A stretch of 35,053 nt of DNA from Gammaproteobacteria bacterium (GCA_012960345.1 DUBL01000304.1:1-35053), one strand, 5' to 3'; shown: positions 9,981 to 19,252, numbered from the stretch's first letter. The notes: generated from the sequence alone by a model not told the origin. Numbers and translations: made by a program.

Positions 9981-9997
9981 GAAACTATGATAGTTTC
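9981..9997. repeat. inverted repeat GAAACTA-TGA-TAGTTTC in the moaD/moaB divergent intergenic region
   Basis: Perfect 7-bp arms with 3-nt spacer. Confidence 0.5.
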
Positions 9998-10029
9998 TCT
10001 GTCACGCCACCTCAACCAGGCTCGCTCCA

Positions 10030-10560
10030 ATGGCCACCAATGACCGCGCTTTTATTCCCACCACGATTGCTGTTCTGACGGTATCCAATTCCCGCACCGA
10101 AGACGATGACAAGTCAGGCAAACTGTTGGTAGATCGAGTAACGGCAACTGGACACCAATTACACGAAAAAAGGATCGTTCGAGATGATATCTTCCAAATT
10201 CGCGCTGCCGTGTCAGCCTGGATCGCGGAATCTGACGTGCAAGTTGTGGTAACAACTGGTGGAACCGGTGTTACCGGACATGACGGCACTCCCGAAGCCG
10301 TGCTCCCCCTACTAGAGAAGATCATCGATGGCTTTGGCGAAATATTTCGTTACTTGTCCTACGATGAAATCGGCACATCATCACTGCAGTCAAGAGCACT
10401 TGCGGGCGTTTCGAACGGTACGTATATCTTCTGTCTGCCTGGTTCCTCAGGCGCTTGTCGGACCGCCTGGGACAAACTGCTCCAACATCAGCTTGACTAC
10501 CGTACTCGGCCCTGCAATCTGGTCGAATTAATGCCCAGGCTGCTCGAGCATCGACAATAG
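10030..10560 (+). CDS. moaB: molybdenum cofactor biosynthesis protein MoaB (MoaB/Mog family)
   Basis: AVLTVSNSRTEDDDKSGKLL, VVVTTGGTGVTGHDGTPEAV, FRYLSYDEIGTSSLQSRALAGVSNGTYIFCLPGSSGACRTAWDKLL. Confidence 0.93.
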   Translation: MATNDRAFIPTTIAVLTVSNSRTEDDDKSGKLLVDRVTATGHQLHEKRIVRDDIFQIRAAVSAWIAESDVQVVVTTGGTGVTGHDGTPEAVLPLLEKIIDGFGEIFRYLSYDEIGTSSLQSRALAGVSNGTYIFCLPGSSGACRTAWDKLLQHQLDYRTRPCNLVELMPRLLEHRQ

Positions 10561-10567
10561 GAAAGGG

Positions 10568-10600
10568 GCGCGGTTGCCGGTCATCCTTACACAACCGCGC
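10568..10600. repeat. inverted repeat GCGCGGTTG ... CAACCGCGC between moaB and bcp
   Basis: Perfect 9-bp arms, 15-nt loop, no T tract immediately downstream. Confidence 0.45.
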
Positions 10601-10708
10601 GGTTATAACGCAGAAACTTGAAACAGCTTTCTCAACCAACGTGCTAGGAAAAACCGTAAAGTTTGTAATCACCATCCCGATTAATTAGTGCTTAAGGATT
10701 TAACACCC

Positions 10709-11182
10709 ATGGCAATTGAAGAAGGCAAGAAGGCTCCCGCATTCACCCTACCTAACGAGAACGGCGACAAAGTCAAACTAACAGACCTTACCGGCCAATG
10801 GATCGTTCTTTATTTTTATCCGCGTGATGACACCCCGGGCTGCACCATTCAGGCATGCGACTTCACCAGCGGCATAAAGGGTTTCGAGAAACTGGGTGCG
10901 GTTATTCTCGGTTGCAGCCCCGATGATGATGAAAGCCACCAGAAATTCATTAAAAAACACAAACTAAAGATTCACCTGCTGTCGGACCCATCCCACCGGG
11001 TGATGGAGAAATATGGTGCCTGGGGTGAAAAAAACATGTACGGAAAAATTACCCAGGGCGTAATCCGCTCAACCGTATTGATTGACCCCGCGGGCAGGGT
11101 GGCCAAGCATTGGAAACGAGTCAAAACGAAGGGTCATGCCGAATCTGTCAGCCAGGTGCTGAAACAGCTGCAGTCAAACTAA
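10709..11182 (+). CDS. bcp: thioredoxin-dependent peroxiredoxin (BCP/PrxQ family)
   Basis: EEGKKAPAFTLPNENGDKVKLTDLTGQWIVLYFYPRDDTPGCTIQACDF. Confidence 0.92.
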   Translation: MAIEEGKKAPAFTLPNENGDKVKLTDLTGQWIVLYFYPRDDTPGCTIQACDFTSGIKGFEKLGAVILGCSPDDDESHQKFIKKHKLKIHLLSDPSHRVMEKYGAWGEKNMYGKITQGVIRSTVLIDPAGRVAKHWKRVKTKGHAESVSQVLKQLQSN

Positions 11183-11214
11183 CCCCGCGACCAAAGGGCC
11201 AAAACCCACGGATT

Positions 11215-12927
11215 CTAGGCGTAATACAGGAGCGAACTTGCGACCAGCAGAATCGCAACCCACAAAACCATGCTGCCCGTTGGCCACGTTCGTGCCAAGG
11301 TGCCTTCCGGTCCGTAATGTCGCCACACGGTGCGAATCACCATGCGCCCCAAGTGATGTAATGCACGATTCAATACGGCATTGACCGCCACCAGCCATTG
11401 CATCGCAAAAATCACAAGCCGGGGGACAAAGCGTCGATACACCCAGTCAACATCAAGATTAATGGCGCGCTGCTCCCGCGGATAAAGGCCTGTACGCATC
11501 AGCACAACAAACGCGAGCGCGGCAAACAGCAGTAACTGAACTTGCGTCAGCGAGTGTCCAAGATCACCGTAGGGCTGATAGGTCACCGGATAAGGAAGGA
11601 TCGCGTAAAGCGGCTGTGGAAAAAACCCGATGCCCAAACAAAGCCCCGCCGCTGCCGCCATGGCAACCAACATGTGCGTCGGTGCCTCCTTGCAACGAAT
11701 GCCCGAATCATGGCCGAAAAATGCGAAAAAGGGCACCTTGATCCCAGAATGCTCCATCACCCCTGCAGATGCTATCAGAAGCCCAATCCATACCAGCACG
11801 TAGTGCCCTTCGACCACTGCCGACAGGGTCAACGACTTAGCGACAAACCCACTGAACAGGGGGAAAGCGGAAATGGACATGGCGCCAACAATACAAAATG
11901 CAGCCGTCCACGGCATCGATCGGTACAACCCACCAAGATCTGTCGCGCGGATGGTTCCGGTGCGATAGAGCACGGCGCCCATGGACATAAAGAGCAATGC
12001 CTTGTAAATAATATGCACAAAAGCATGTGCAACGGCACCATTTAGCGCCAGTTCGGTCCCGATGCCGATTCCCACCACCATGAACCCGAGTTGATTGTTA
12101 AGGCTGTAGGACAAGACTCTTCTAAGGTCGTTTTCGATGACCGCGAAGAAAATGGGAAACAAAGTCATCACCACACCGATTCCAATCAATACCTCGGTGC
12201 CGGGAAACCCCCGTGCCAGCGCGTAAACTGCCAGCTTAGTGGTAAACGCGCTCAGGAAAACTGCGCCAGTCACCGTGGCCTGAGGATAGGCGTCCTGCAA
12301 CCAGTTGTGTAGGAGCGGAAACGCGCACTTGATGGCAAAGGCGACCAGGATCAGCAATACACCCGGCTCCGCGTCAGCCAACTGCCCGCTGGCGCTGATT
12401 AACTGCTCAAAAGCGAGGGAGCCGGTGTGCTGGTAGTGAAGCAAAATGCCCGACAACAAAAGCACGCCGGAACCGACTTGAATAATCAGATAGCGCATGC
12501 CAGCCCGGTACGCCTGTTCGCTGCCACTCGCCCAGATCAGAAACACGGATGAAAGCGCCGTGATTTCCCAATAAACAAACAGCGTCATCAGGTCGCCAGC
12601 AAACACCGCGCCGATCGCGCTACCCACATAGACCAGTGCAGACACCTGCTGTGTGGCATCACGAATATGGAGCGCGTACAAGGCCGCGATAAAGGCGGCA
12701 ATATGAAAGATATAGCCAAAAATAAGACTCAGTCGATCCACGCGAACCAGGGTTAATTCGTATCCTGCGACTCCGATTTGGGCGTATAACCCCTCGGGCA
12801 GTAACAGCAGCTGTATAAACCCAAGCACAGGCAACACCAGTGAAACCACTGGCCGAGAGGCGCCCGGCAACCACGGCAAGAGCAGTCCGCCGAGGATGAG
12901 AATAAGTCCTGGTGGAACACTAGTCAT
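11215..12927 (-). CDS. MrpD/NuoL-M-like proton-conducting antiporter subunit (third copy, C-terminally extended)
   Basis: Multi-TM; DLMTLFVYWEITALSSVFLIWAS, FAIKCAFPLLHNWLQDAYPQATVTGAVFLSAFTTKLAVYALARGF, AFCIVGAMSISAFPLFSGFVAKSL; start at ATG 12927. Confidence 0.85.
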   Translation of the reverse strand: MTSVPPGLILILGGLLLPWLPGASRPVVSLVLPVLGFIQLLLLPEGLYAQIGVAGYELTLVRVDRLSLIFGYIFHIAAFIAALYALHIRDATQQVSALVYVGSAIGAVFAGDLMTLFVYWEITALSSVFLIWASGSEQAYRAGMRYLIIQVGSGVLLLSGILLHYQHTGSLAFEQLISASGQLADAEPGVLLILVAFAIKCAFPLLHNWLQDAYPQATVTGAVFLSAFTTKLAVYALARGFPGTEVLIGIGVVMTLFPIFFAVIENDLRRVLSYSLNNQLGFMVVGIGIGTELALNGAVAHAFVHIIYKALLFMSMGAVLYRTGTIRATDLGGLYRSMPWTAAFCIVGAMSISAFPLFSGFVAKSLTLSAVVEGHYVLVWIGLLIASAGVMEHSGIKVPFFAFFGHDSGIRCKEAPTHMLVAMAAAAGLCLGIGFFPQPLYAILPYPVTYQPYGDLGHSLTQVQLLLFAALAFVVLMRTGLYPREQRAINLDVDWVYRRFVPRLVIFAMQWLVAVNAVLNRALHHLGRMVIRTVWRHYGPEGTLARTWPTGSMVLWVAILLVASSLLYYA

Positions 12928-13165
12928 TGTAGTAATCGTCATCACGCCGAATGACCCGGCGCAGCTGCTTGCCAAGCAGCACAATTCCGGCGAAAGCGAC
13001 GAACCCAAAGATCGCATAGAACCCGGGCCAAGCCTCCCAAGGGTATGTGGCATGGCGATGCACCAACCACTCGATGACGACGAGGGCTGTGCAAACAGCA
13101 GCCAGCCATCCAAAGACGGCAGCCGAGATGGTTGTTGGCGTATCGTGCTTTTCAGGCTTATTCAT
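12920..13165 (-). CDS. small membrane protein within the Mrp-like operon
   Basis: 81 aa with two predicted TM segments; 8-bp overlap with the downstream antiporter gene start and a short gap to the upstream gene. Confidence 0.65.
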   Translation of the reverse strand: MNKPEKHDTPTTISAAVFGWLAAVCTALVVIEWLVHRHATYPWEAWPGFYAIFGFVAFAGIVLLGKQLRRVIRRDDDYYND

Positions 13166-13170
13166 ATGTC

Positions 13171-14628
13171 CTACTCAACAAACTGGCGGGCCAGTTGAAC
13201 GATCCAAGTGGGGTTAAAAAACAACGCGACGCACCCGGCCACCGTCACACCCATGGCAAGCAGGCACGCAATCGGCGCCTCTCGAATTTGTATTTCACCG
13301 CCAGCGTCCGCCTTACCAACAAAAGCGCGAATAGGCACCGGAATCAAATACGCAATGTTCAGCAAGGTGCTCACCATTAGCACTCCCACGAGGACAGCAT
13401 ATCCCGCATCAATTGCGCCAAGAGCGAGATACCACTTGCTCCACATACCGCCCATTGGCGGCAGTCCAACGATACTAAGACTCGCCAAGAAAAACGCGCC
13501 CATGGTCCACGGCATTTGGCGACCCAAGCCATCCAACTGGCTAACTTTGGTCTTGTGGCTAGCAACGAGAATCGCCCCAGCACAAAAAAACAAGGTGATT
13601 TTGCCAAATGCATGGGTTGCAAGGTGCAAAGTGCTACCAACCAGCGCCGTCGAATTCACCAGTAATGCGCCCATAACAATATAAGACAACTGGCTAATTG
13701 TTGAATAAGCAAGCCGCGCCTTGAGGTTATCCTGGCGCAGCGCAATCACCGATGCCACCAGGATGGTGACCGCCGCGATCCACAACAACCAATCCGTCAC
13801 GCCAGTATCTCGAAGCAGATCTAACCCAAAGATATAAACCGTGATCTTAAGAATCGCGAAGACACCTGCCTTCACGACCGCTACAGCATGTAGCAGCGCG
13901 CTGACAGGCGTTGGTGCCACCATCGCCGCGGGCAACCAACGGTGAAAAGGCATCAGCGCGGCCTTACCGATACCAAACACATAGAGCGCAAACAGTATCC
14001 CAATAACCAGCGGCGATGCTGCTCCGGCGAGAATGCCGCCCGATGTAAAACGGACATTGCCCGTCAATTGCCAGGTCCACACAACAGCCAACAGTAAAAA
14101 CCCCATAGAAGTTGCCATCAGGATGCCGAGATAGGTCCGGCCACCCTGACGCGCCTCTCGAGTCCCCGCATGGGTAACCAGCGGATACGTCGACAAAGTC
14201 AATAATTCGTAAAACACAAACAAAGTGAAGAGGTTGTCGGCAAATGCGACGCCCATCGTGCAACCCATGGCGATCGCAAAAAAGGCGTAAAAACGCGTCT
14301 GATGGGCTTCACCATGACCTCGCATGTACCCAATTGAGTAGACCGTGGTCACAATCCAAAGAAAACTCGCGATCAATCCGAACAACACCCCCAACGGCTC
14401 GGCACTGAAGGCCAGCGCTAAGCCGGGTATTGGCTCTGCCAAGACCGTCGCGGGCCAATCGCCAGACAGCACCCGGGGTAGTAGCCGCACAACTAACGCC
14501 AGTAATACCACGCCAGCCCCGAGGCTCATGGCTTCGCGCAGATTCGGCCTGGAACCTGCCAACACCACGGCCAAAGCCCCCAGTAGCGGGACGAGTATCA
14601 CGCCGATGAGCGCGGCTTCGGCACTCAT
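13171..14628 (-). CDS. MrpD-like antiporter subunit (second copy)
   Basis: NLFTLFVFYELLTLSTYPLVTHAG, KAALMPFHRWLPAAMVAPTPVSALLHAVAVVKAGVFAILK, SLSIVGLPPMGGMWSKWYLALGA. Confidence 0.88.
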   Translation of the reverse strand: MSAEAALIGVILVPLLGALAVVLAGSRPNLREAMSLGAGVVLLALVVRLLPRVLSGDWPATVLAEPIPGLALAFSAEPLGVLFGLIASFLWIVTTVYSIGYMRGHGEAHQTRFYAFFAIAMGCTMGVAFADNLFTLFVFYELLTLSTYPLVTHAGTREARQGGRTYLGILMATSMGFLLLAVVWTWQLTGNVRFTSGGILAGAASPLVIGILFALYVFGIGKAALMPFHRWLPAAMVAPTPVSALLHAVAVVKAGVFAILKITVYIFGLDLLRDTGVTDWLLWIAAVTILVASVIALRQDNLKARLAYSTISQLSYIVMGALLVNSTALVGSTLHLATHAFGKITLFFCAGAILVASHKTKVSQLDGLGRQMPWTMGAFFLASLSIVGLPPMGGMWSKWYLALGAIDAGYAVLVGVLMVSTLLNIAYLIPVPIRAFVGKADAGGEIQIREAPIACLLAMGVTVAGCVALFFNPTWIVQLARQFVE

Positions 14629-16103
14629 CCGCTCGACCCTGTCAACAAAGCCGCTGCTTGGCGCGCCATGCCAACACTGAATTGTGTATCAACCCCGAAA
14701 TAAACATTGGCACCCGCCAACAACCACGTCGGCACTAACAGAGATAGCGGGGCCTCCGTAACTGACAGCTTTTCTGGCGGGGGACGCAAATACGCCATTT
14801 CCACAACACGCCACACATAAATAATAGCCAGGAGTGAGCCGGCGATGACGACCACCACGAGTGGCCACCAGCCGCGTTCTACCGCCGCCAGGATCAAATA
14901 CCATTTGCTGACGAAACCAGCCGTTAGCGGTATGCCAATCAAGCTAAGTGCCCCGACTAGGAAAGCGGCCATTGTCCAGGGCATGCGTTGCCCAAGGCCC
15001 GCGATCGCGCCGAGGCGCACGCTACCCAACCGGTAGGCAACACACCCTAGTGCAAGAAAAAGCGTCCCCTTCATCAGCGCATGATTGAACAGATGCAGCA
15101 GGGCGGCCGTTAGGCCCGCACTCGATACCAGGCTGATACCGAGCACCATATAACCAACCTGCGCAACGCTCGAATAAGCCAACATGCGCTTAATGTTGTC
15201 CTGAAAGATAGACACGGTAGAGGTCGACAGGATACCGACCGCCGCCAGCACCGCCAGAAAGCCACCGAGGGGCATCGCGCCAAAGGTAAATGAAGCATCA
15301 AATACCTGGAACAAAAAACGCAACAACATATACACCGCCACCTTGGTAGCCGTAGCCGCCAGGAAAACGGTTACCGCTGAGGGCGCATAGGTATACGCGT
15401 TGGGCAACCACAGGTGAAGCGGGAAAAGCGCTAACTTAAGTCCGATACCGACCGTAAGAAACGCGAGCGCCGTCTGAACCGTCCGACTATCGCCGAGCAC
15501 CGCCAGACGCGCAGCCAAATCCATCATGTTCAGTGTCCCGGTCACCATGTATAAAAGCCCGATACCGATGAGGATAAAGGTCGCGCCAATTGTCCCCATG
15601 ACGAGGTACTGAAATGATGCGGTCAGGGCACGGCGGTCCTGGCCAAGCCCGATCAGAACGTAACTCGACAAGGAAGAAATCTCGAGAAAAACAAACAGAT
15701 TGAACGCATCTCCGGTGACCGCAATGCCCAACAACCCGGTTAAACACAGCAACCATGCGGTATAAAACAGCCCCTGTTTATCACCCGCCACCTCCTGAGC
15801 CACACTGGTCTTGGCAAACATCAGGGCGACCACGCTGATCGCCGTGACAATGATGAGGATGAATGCATTCACCGCATCGACTCGATACTCGATGCCCCAC
15901 GGCGCGGCCCAACCCCCGATCGCATAAGAAAGCACTTCGCCCGCGTAGACTTCGCGAAGCAACACAATAGAAATTACCAAGGCGGCTAAGCTGACTATAA
16001 AAGCCAGCAACCATGCCCACACCGATCGCATCAACAAGAGACATAGCGGTGCCGCAACCAGCGGCAATACCACCTGCAAAACCGGCAGGTGTTCCCGAAT
16101 CAC
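14625..16103 (-). CDS. mrpD: Na+/H+ antiporter subunit D (MrpD/MnhD)
   Basis: AFNLFVFLEISSLSSYVLIGLG, GLKLALFPLHLWLPNAYTYAPSAVTVFLAATATKVAVYMLLRFLF, SLIGIPLTAGFVSKWYLILAA. Confidence 0.9.
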   Translation of the reverse strand: MIREHLPVLQVVLPLVAAPLCLLLMRSVWAWLLAFIVSLAALVISIVLLREVYAGEVLSYAIGGWAAPWGIEYRVDAVNAFILIIVTAISVVALMFAKTSVAQEVAGDKQGLFYTAWLLCLTGLLGIAVTGDAFNLFVFLEISSLSSYVLIGLGQDRRALTASFQYLVMGTIGATFILIGIGLLYMVTGTLNMMDLAARLAVLGDSRTVQTALAFLTVGIGLKLALFPLHLWLPNAYTYAPSAVTVFLAATATKVAVYMLLRFLFQVFDASFTFGAMPLGGFLAVLAAVGILSTSTVSIFQDNIKRMLAYSSVAQVGYMVLGISLVSSAGLTAALLHLFNHALMKGTLFLALGCVAYRLGSVRLGAIAGLGQRMPWTMAAFLVGALSLIGIPLTAGFVSKWYLILAAVERGWWPLVVVVIAGSLLAIIYVWRVVEMAYLRPPPEKLSVTEAPLSLLVPTWLLAGANVYFGVDTQFSVGMARQAAALLTGSSG

Positions 16104-16459
16104 AATGAGTCGTCCTGCCGGTGAATGTCTTCTTCTTCCGCCGAGCCGTAGGCTTCTTTGATTCGGACTACCAGCGCCAGCCCCAAGGCCGTTGTCGCAA
16201 CACCCACGACGATGGCCGTGAGAATAAGCACGTGTGGCAATGGATTAGAAAAAACGCCCACGCCGCTTCGAAGAATGGGTGCCGCGCCACCTTCTACCGT
16301 ACCCATACTAATGTAGAGAATAAAAACGGATGCCTGAAACAAATTGAGGCCAATCAATTTTTTTACCAGGTGTCCACTGGCGATGACCACATAAAACCCC
16401 ATCATCATCAGCAAGATGACAATCCAATAGTTGTAAAGCCCCAGAAGGTCCATAGTCAA
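16100..16459 (-). CDS. mrpC: Na+/H+ antiporter subunit C (MrpC/NuoK-like)
   Basis: NuoK-like three-TM protein; KKLIGLNLFQASVFILYISMG, NPLPHVLILTAIVVGVATTALGLALVVRI. Confidence 0.9.
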   Translation of the reverse strand: MTMDLLGLYNYWIVILLMMMGFYVVIASGHLVKKLIGLNLFQASVFILYISMGTVEGGAAPILRSGVGVFSNPLPHVLILTAIVVGVATTALGLALVVRIKEAYGSAEEEDIHRQDDSL

Positions 16460-16875
16460 TCTGACGTCCGGCCGGCAAACGCCACAAAAACGGTGATCAT
16501 GACCGCCGCTACCGTGATCCCTACACCGAGCTCTACCAGAAAAATGCCCACGTGCTGACCCACAAGGGGTTCTTGGGCGAACGCGTCATAGTCCAGATAA
16601 CGCTCGCCACCGATCAGAGACCAAAAACCAACCCCTGCGAAGAGAAGCAGACCCAGTGCCGTCATGATGCGTAGTGTTGCTGCGGAAAACACACGCTCAA
16701 TGGCCTCGACCCCGAACACTAGCGCGTACAAAATGAAGCCTGCTGCAAAGATCACCCCGGCCTGAAACCCACCACCGGGACCGTAATCACCGTGGAACTG
16801 GACATACAGGGAAAACACCAGAATGACCGGCACAATAATCTTGGTAACTACGCGAAGGACCGCGTTGTCTTTCAC
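16456..16875 (-). CDS. mrpB: Na+/H+ antiporter subunit B (MrpB)
   Basis: FSLYVQFHGDYGPGGGFQAGVIFAAGFILYALVFG; LVELGVGITVAAVMITVF. Confidence 0.92.
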   Translation of the reverse strand: MKDNAVLRVVTKIIVPVILVFSLYVQFHGDYGPGGGFQAGVIFAAGFILYALVFGVEAIERVFSAATLRIMTALGLLLFAGVGFWSLIGGERYLDYDAFAQEPLVGQHVGIFLVELGVGITVAAVMITVFVAFAGRTSD

Positions 16876-17411
16876 GACTCGCCCCTTTTGCGCCGGCGAA
16901 TGCCGAGAAGCGCGAGCACGCCGATGCCAGCCGTAAAAATCACCGTCAACTCGCCCAACGTGTCGTAGCCGCGGTAACTGGCCAACACTCCGGTGACCGC
17001 GTTCGGAATACCAATTTCCACCGGCGAGTCTTGAAGATAGTGCGGTGCAACGTGTTGATGAATCGGTGCCAATGGATCACCGAAGCGCGGCATGTCGAGA
17101 GTGCCGTAAACCAGCACCATCCCGGTGAGAGTGACCACCGCCAGGGGCAAGCCAGGCCGGTGGGCCGGCCGCTTTTCATGGCGCCCTACCAGCCCAATCG
17201 TCGCCAACATCAAAACCGTAGATATCCCTACGCCAACGGCCGCTTCGGTAAAGGCCACATCTACAGCATCCATCGCGACGAATACCGCCGCTGCCAACAG
17301 GCTGTAAATACTGAACATCATGACGACAGCAAACAGATCGTGCAGCCGGATAGCCGCTATTGCCGTCACTGCAAGCATCCCAAACAAAATGACAGTGACC
17401 ACTTCAATCAT
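16872..17411 (-). CDS. MrpA C-terminal-like stand-alone protein (DUF4040/MbhD- plus MbhE-like)
   Basis: VFVAMDAVDVAFTEAAVGVGISTVLMLATIG then NAVTGVLASYRGYDTLGELTVIFTAGIGVLALL. Confidence 0.8.
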   Translation of the reverse strand: MIEVVTVILFGMLAVTAIAAIRLHDLFAVVMMFSIYSLLAAAVFVAMDAVDVAFTEAAVGVGISTVLMLATIGLVGRHEKRPAHRPGLPLAVVTLTGMVLVYGTLDMPRFGDPLAPIHQHVAPHYLQDSPVEIGIPNAVTGVLASYRGYDTLGELTVIFTAGIGVLALLGIRRRKRGES

Positions 17412-17417
17412 GACGTG

Positions 17418-17720
17418 TTAGTCCATCCATGGCCGGCGCAATCCATGAAGCGCCGCCCGCGCCAACGCATGACAAGCCGTTGGATTCAACAACAATAAAA
17501 ACACCAGCATCAGCAACAACTTGACCAACAGAAGACTGAAGCCGGCCTTCAGGGCCAAACCAAGTAGCACGCCCGCAGCGCCAAGCGTGTCGGTGATCCC
17601 CGCTGCGTGCAATCGCGTAAACACATCTGGCATGCGGACAATGCCGATGCTTCCGATCAGCGTGAACACGCTGCCCACCAGAAGAAACATTCCACTCGCA
17701 ATGCTCATGATGTCAATCAT
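17418..17720 (-). CDS. mrpG: Na+/H+ antiporter subunit G (MrpG)
   Basis: GMFLLVGSVFTLIGSIGIVRMPDVFTRLHAAGITDTLGAAGVLLGLAL. Confidence 0.93.
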   Translation of the reverse strand: MIDIMSIASGMFLLVGSVFTLIGSIGIVRMPDVFTRLHAAGITDTLGAAGVLLGLALKAGFSLLLVKLLLMLVFLLLLNPTACHALARAALHGLRRPWMD

Positions 17721-18019
17721 TTGTTCGGCCGTTCCGCCGGGGTCGACCGGACAGCACCCGATTGGCCCAGGTTGCCGAATTCGGAAACTTTGAGCACCGC
17801 CACCGTAGCGATAAAACCGACTAGGGTATACATCAGCGCTATATCAACGTAGTACTCCGCCTCACCGACCAAAAAGCCAAGTGCCGTGATCAGTAGCACC
17901 GTTTTTGTGCTGAAAGCGTTGGCCGCTAGAATTCGGTCGTATACCGTCGGGCCTTTCACGGCACGCAGTAATGCGAGCGCCATGGATCCCAGTAACACTA
18001 GTAAAGTCAGCGTTAGCAT
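17717..18019 (-). CDS. mrpF: Na+/H+ antiporter subunit F (MrpF)
   Basis: ALLRAVKGPTVYDRILAANAFSTKTVLLITALGFL; ATGA overlap with mrpG. Confidence 0.92.
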   Translation of the reverse strand: MLTLTLLVLLGSMALALLRAVKGPTVYDRILAANAFSTKTVLLITALGFLVGEAEYYVDIALMYTLVGFIATVAVLKVSEFGNLGQSGAVRSTPAERPNK

Positions 18020-18505
18020 CTAGTGTGCTTCGCAGGCTGTCACGCGTCGACCCATCTCATTTGTACAAAGATCTCGGGCACCTTCGCCTGTCAGCGCGTG
18101 AACCTCAATTGAGTTCTCTTCGACTTCAAGAGTAATCGTCCCGGGAGTCAAAGTAATCGAATTCGCGTAAACCACCCGGCCGACTGCTGTCTTTTGGTCA
18201 GCATGCACCCGCACCGTCACCGGCTCAATCGGCAGTGATGGCGTCACAATGCGGCGGGCGACGTCTATATTCGATGCAACGACCGCCCGCGCTAGCCATG
18301 GCAAGTAAGCGATTAACCGCGGTAACTGTTGCACGGGCAGTCCCTCAGCGTCGTCGATCCCCATGCGCCGCGCCATCCACACCGTCACCGCGACAGACAA
18401 AAGACCCAACAGGAGCAAGCGTACATCCCAATGGCCAGACAACATCAGCCAGAGCGCCGACAGCAGTGTTCCCAATAAAACTGATCGCGTGTTTGAGGGT
18501 GTCAT
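18020..18505 (-). CDS. mrpE: Na+/H+ antiporter subunit E (MrpE)
   Basis: LALW-type N-terminal TMs; YLPWLARAVVASNIDVARRIVTPSLPIEP, RVVYANSITLTPGTITLEVEENSIEVHALT. Confidence 0.92.
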   Translation of the reverse strand: MTPSNTRSVLLGTLLSALWLMLSGHWDVRLLLLGLLSVAVTVWMARRMGIDDAEGLPVQQLPRLIAYLPWLARAVVASNIDVARRIVTPSLPIEPVTVRVHADQKTAVGRVVYANSITLTPGTITLEVEENSIEVHALTGEGARDLCTNEMGRRVTACEAH

Positions 18506-18646
18506 TGGTTCTTCACCTCTTGACCCTATGCGAGCGTTACCGTGAATCAAAAACCGATGATAATCGATTGCCAGACTCGGCCCAAAGGTGGCGCCCTATG
18601 TTCAATGTCTCGGGAACGAGCGAGGAAATCACAGCGAGACACTGCG

Positions 18647-19252
18647 TCATGATTCTGGCAAGCAATGCCCGACCAATCCCACCAATTGCCTGAGAAAACG
18701 GTAGGTCAAACCCCAAATAACGCGCGAGTCATCTGGAACAAAATGTACCGCCGGATAACGCCCTGAACCCAGAACTGGGTACTCAATCGTTGTGCGGTTA
18801 CCTTTATCCAACAATACCGAAAAAGGCACCTGCACGATATCCGACACTTCGTGATTAAGCGTGAATGCGGCCTTTTTATCGACACCAAACACCAGACAAG
18901 AAATGACCAGGCCTTGGCTCCGCCCGGCATGTCGGCCCTGCAAATCATCAAGACGACCAAGCAAACTATCGCGTGGAAGATGAAGCCCAATTTCCTCATG
19001 AGTCTCGCGGCGTGCCGCATCCATAACACTCTCTGAACTGGTCTCACAGCGCCCTCCTGGAAGGGCCATATGGCCGGACCAGGGATCTTTCGAATCTTGT
19101 GCCCGCTCAATAAAGATAACCTTCGGGTCGCTCTGAGAACCACTGCTATCGATGATCATGGCCACCGCTGCCCGGCTATCCCGGTCAAGCCGATCAATCA
19201 GCTCAGGCTCGCGGCCTGCTAACACCAAAGACAACTCATTTAATGAAATCAT
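18647..19252 (-). CDS. NUDIX hydrolase (CoA pyrophosphatase-like)
   Basis: Nudix box GGRCETSSESVMDAARRETHEEIGL with preceding WSGHMALP. Confidence 0.88.
   Translation of the reverse strand: MISLNELSLVLAGREPELIDRLDRDSRAAVAMIIDSSGSQSDPKVIFIERAQDSKDPWSGHMALPGGRCETSSESVMDAARRETHEEIGLHLPRDSLLGRLDDLQGRHAGRSQGLVISCLVFGVDKKAAFTLNHEVSDIVQVPFSVLLDKGNRTTIEYPVLGSGRYPAVHFVPDDSRVIWGLTYRFLRQLVGLVGHCLPES

Noticed and set aside
11215-18505. NADH dehydrogenase (nuo) or membrane-bound hydrogenase operon
   Set aside because: Only the Mrp-type E/F/G/B/C subunits plus NuoL/M-like proteins are present; no Fe-S, NADH-binding, quinone-binding or NiFe catalytic subunits.
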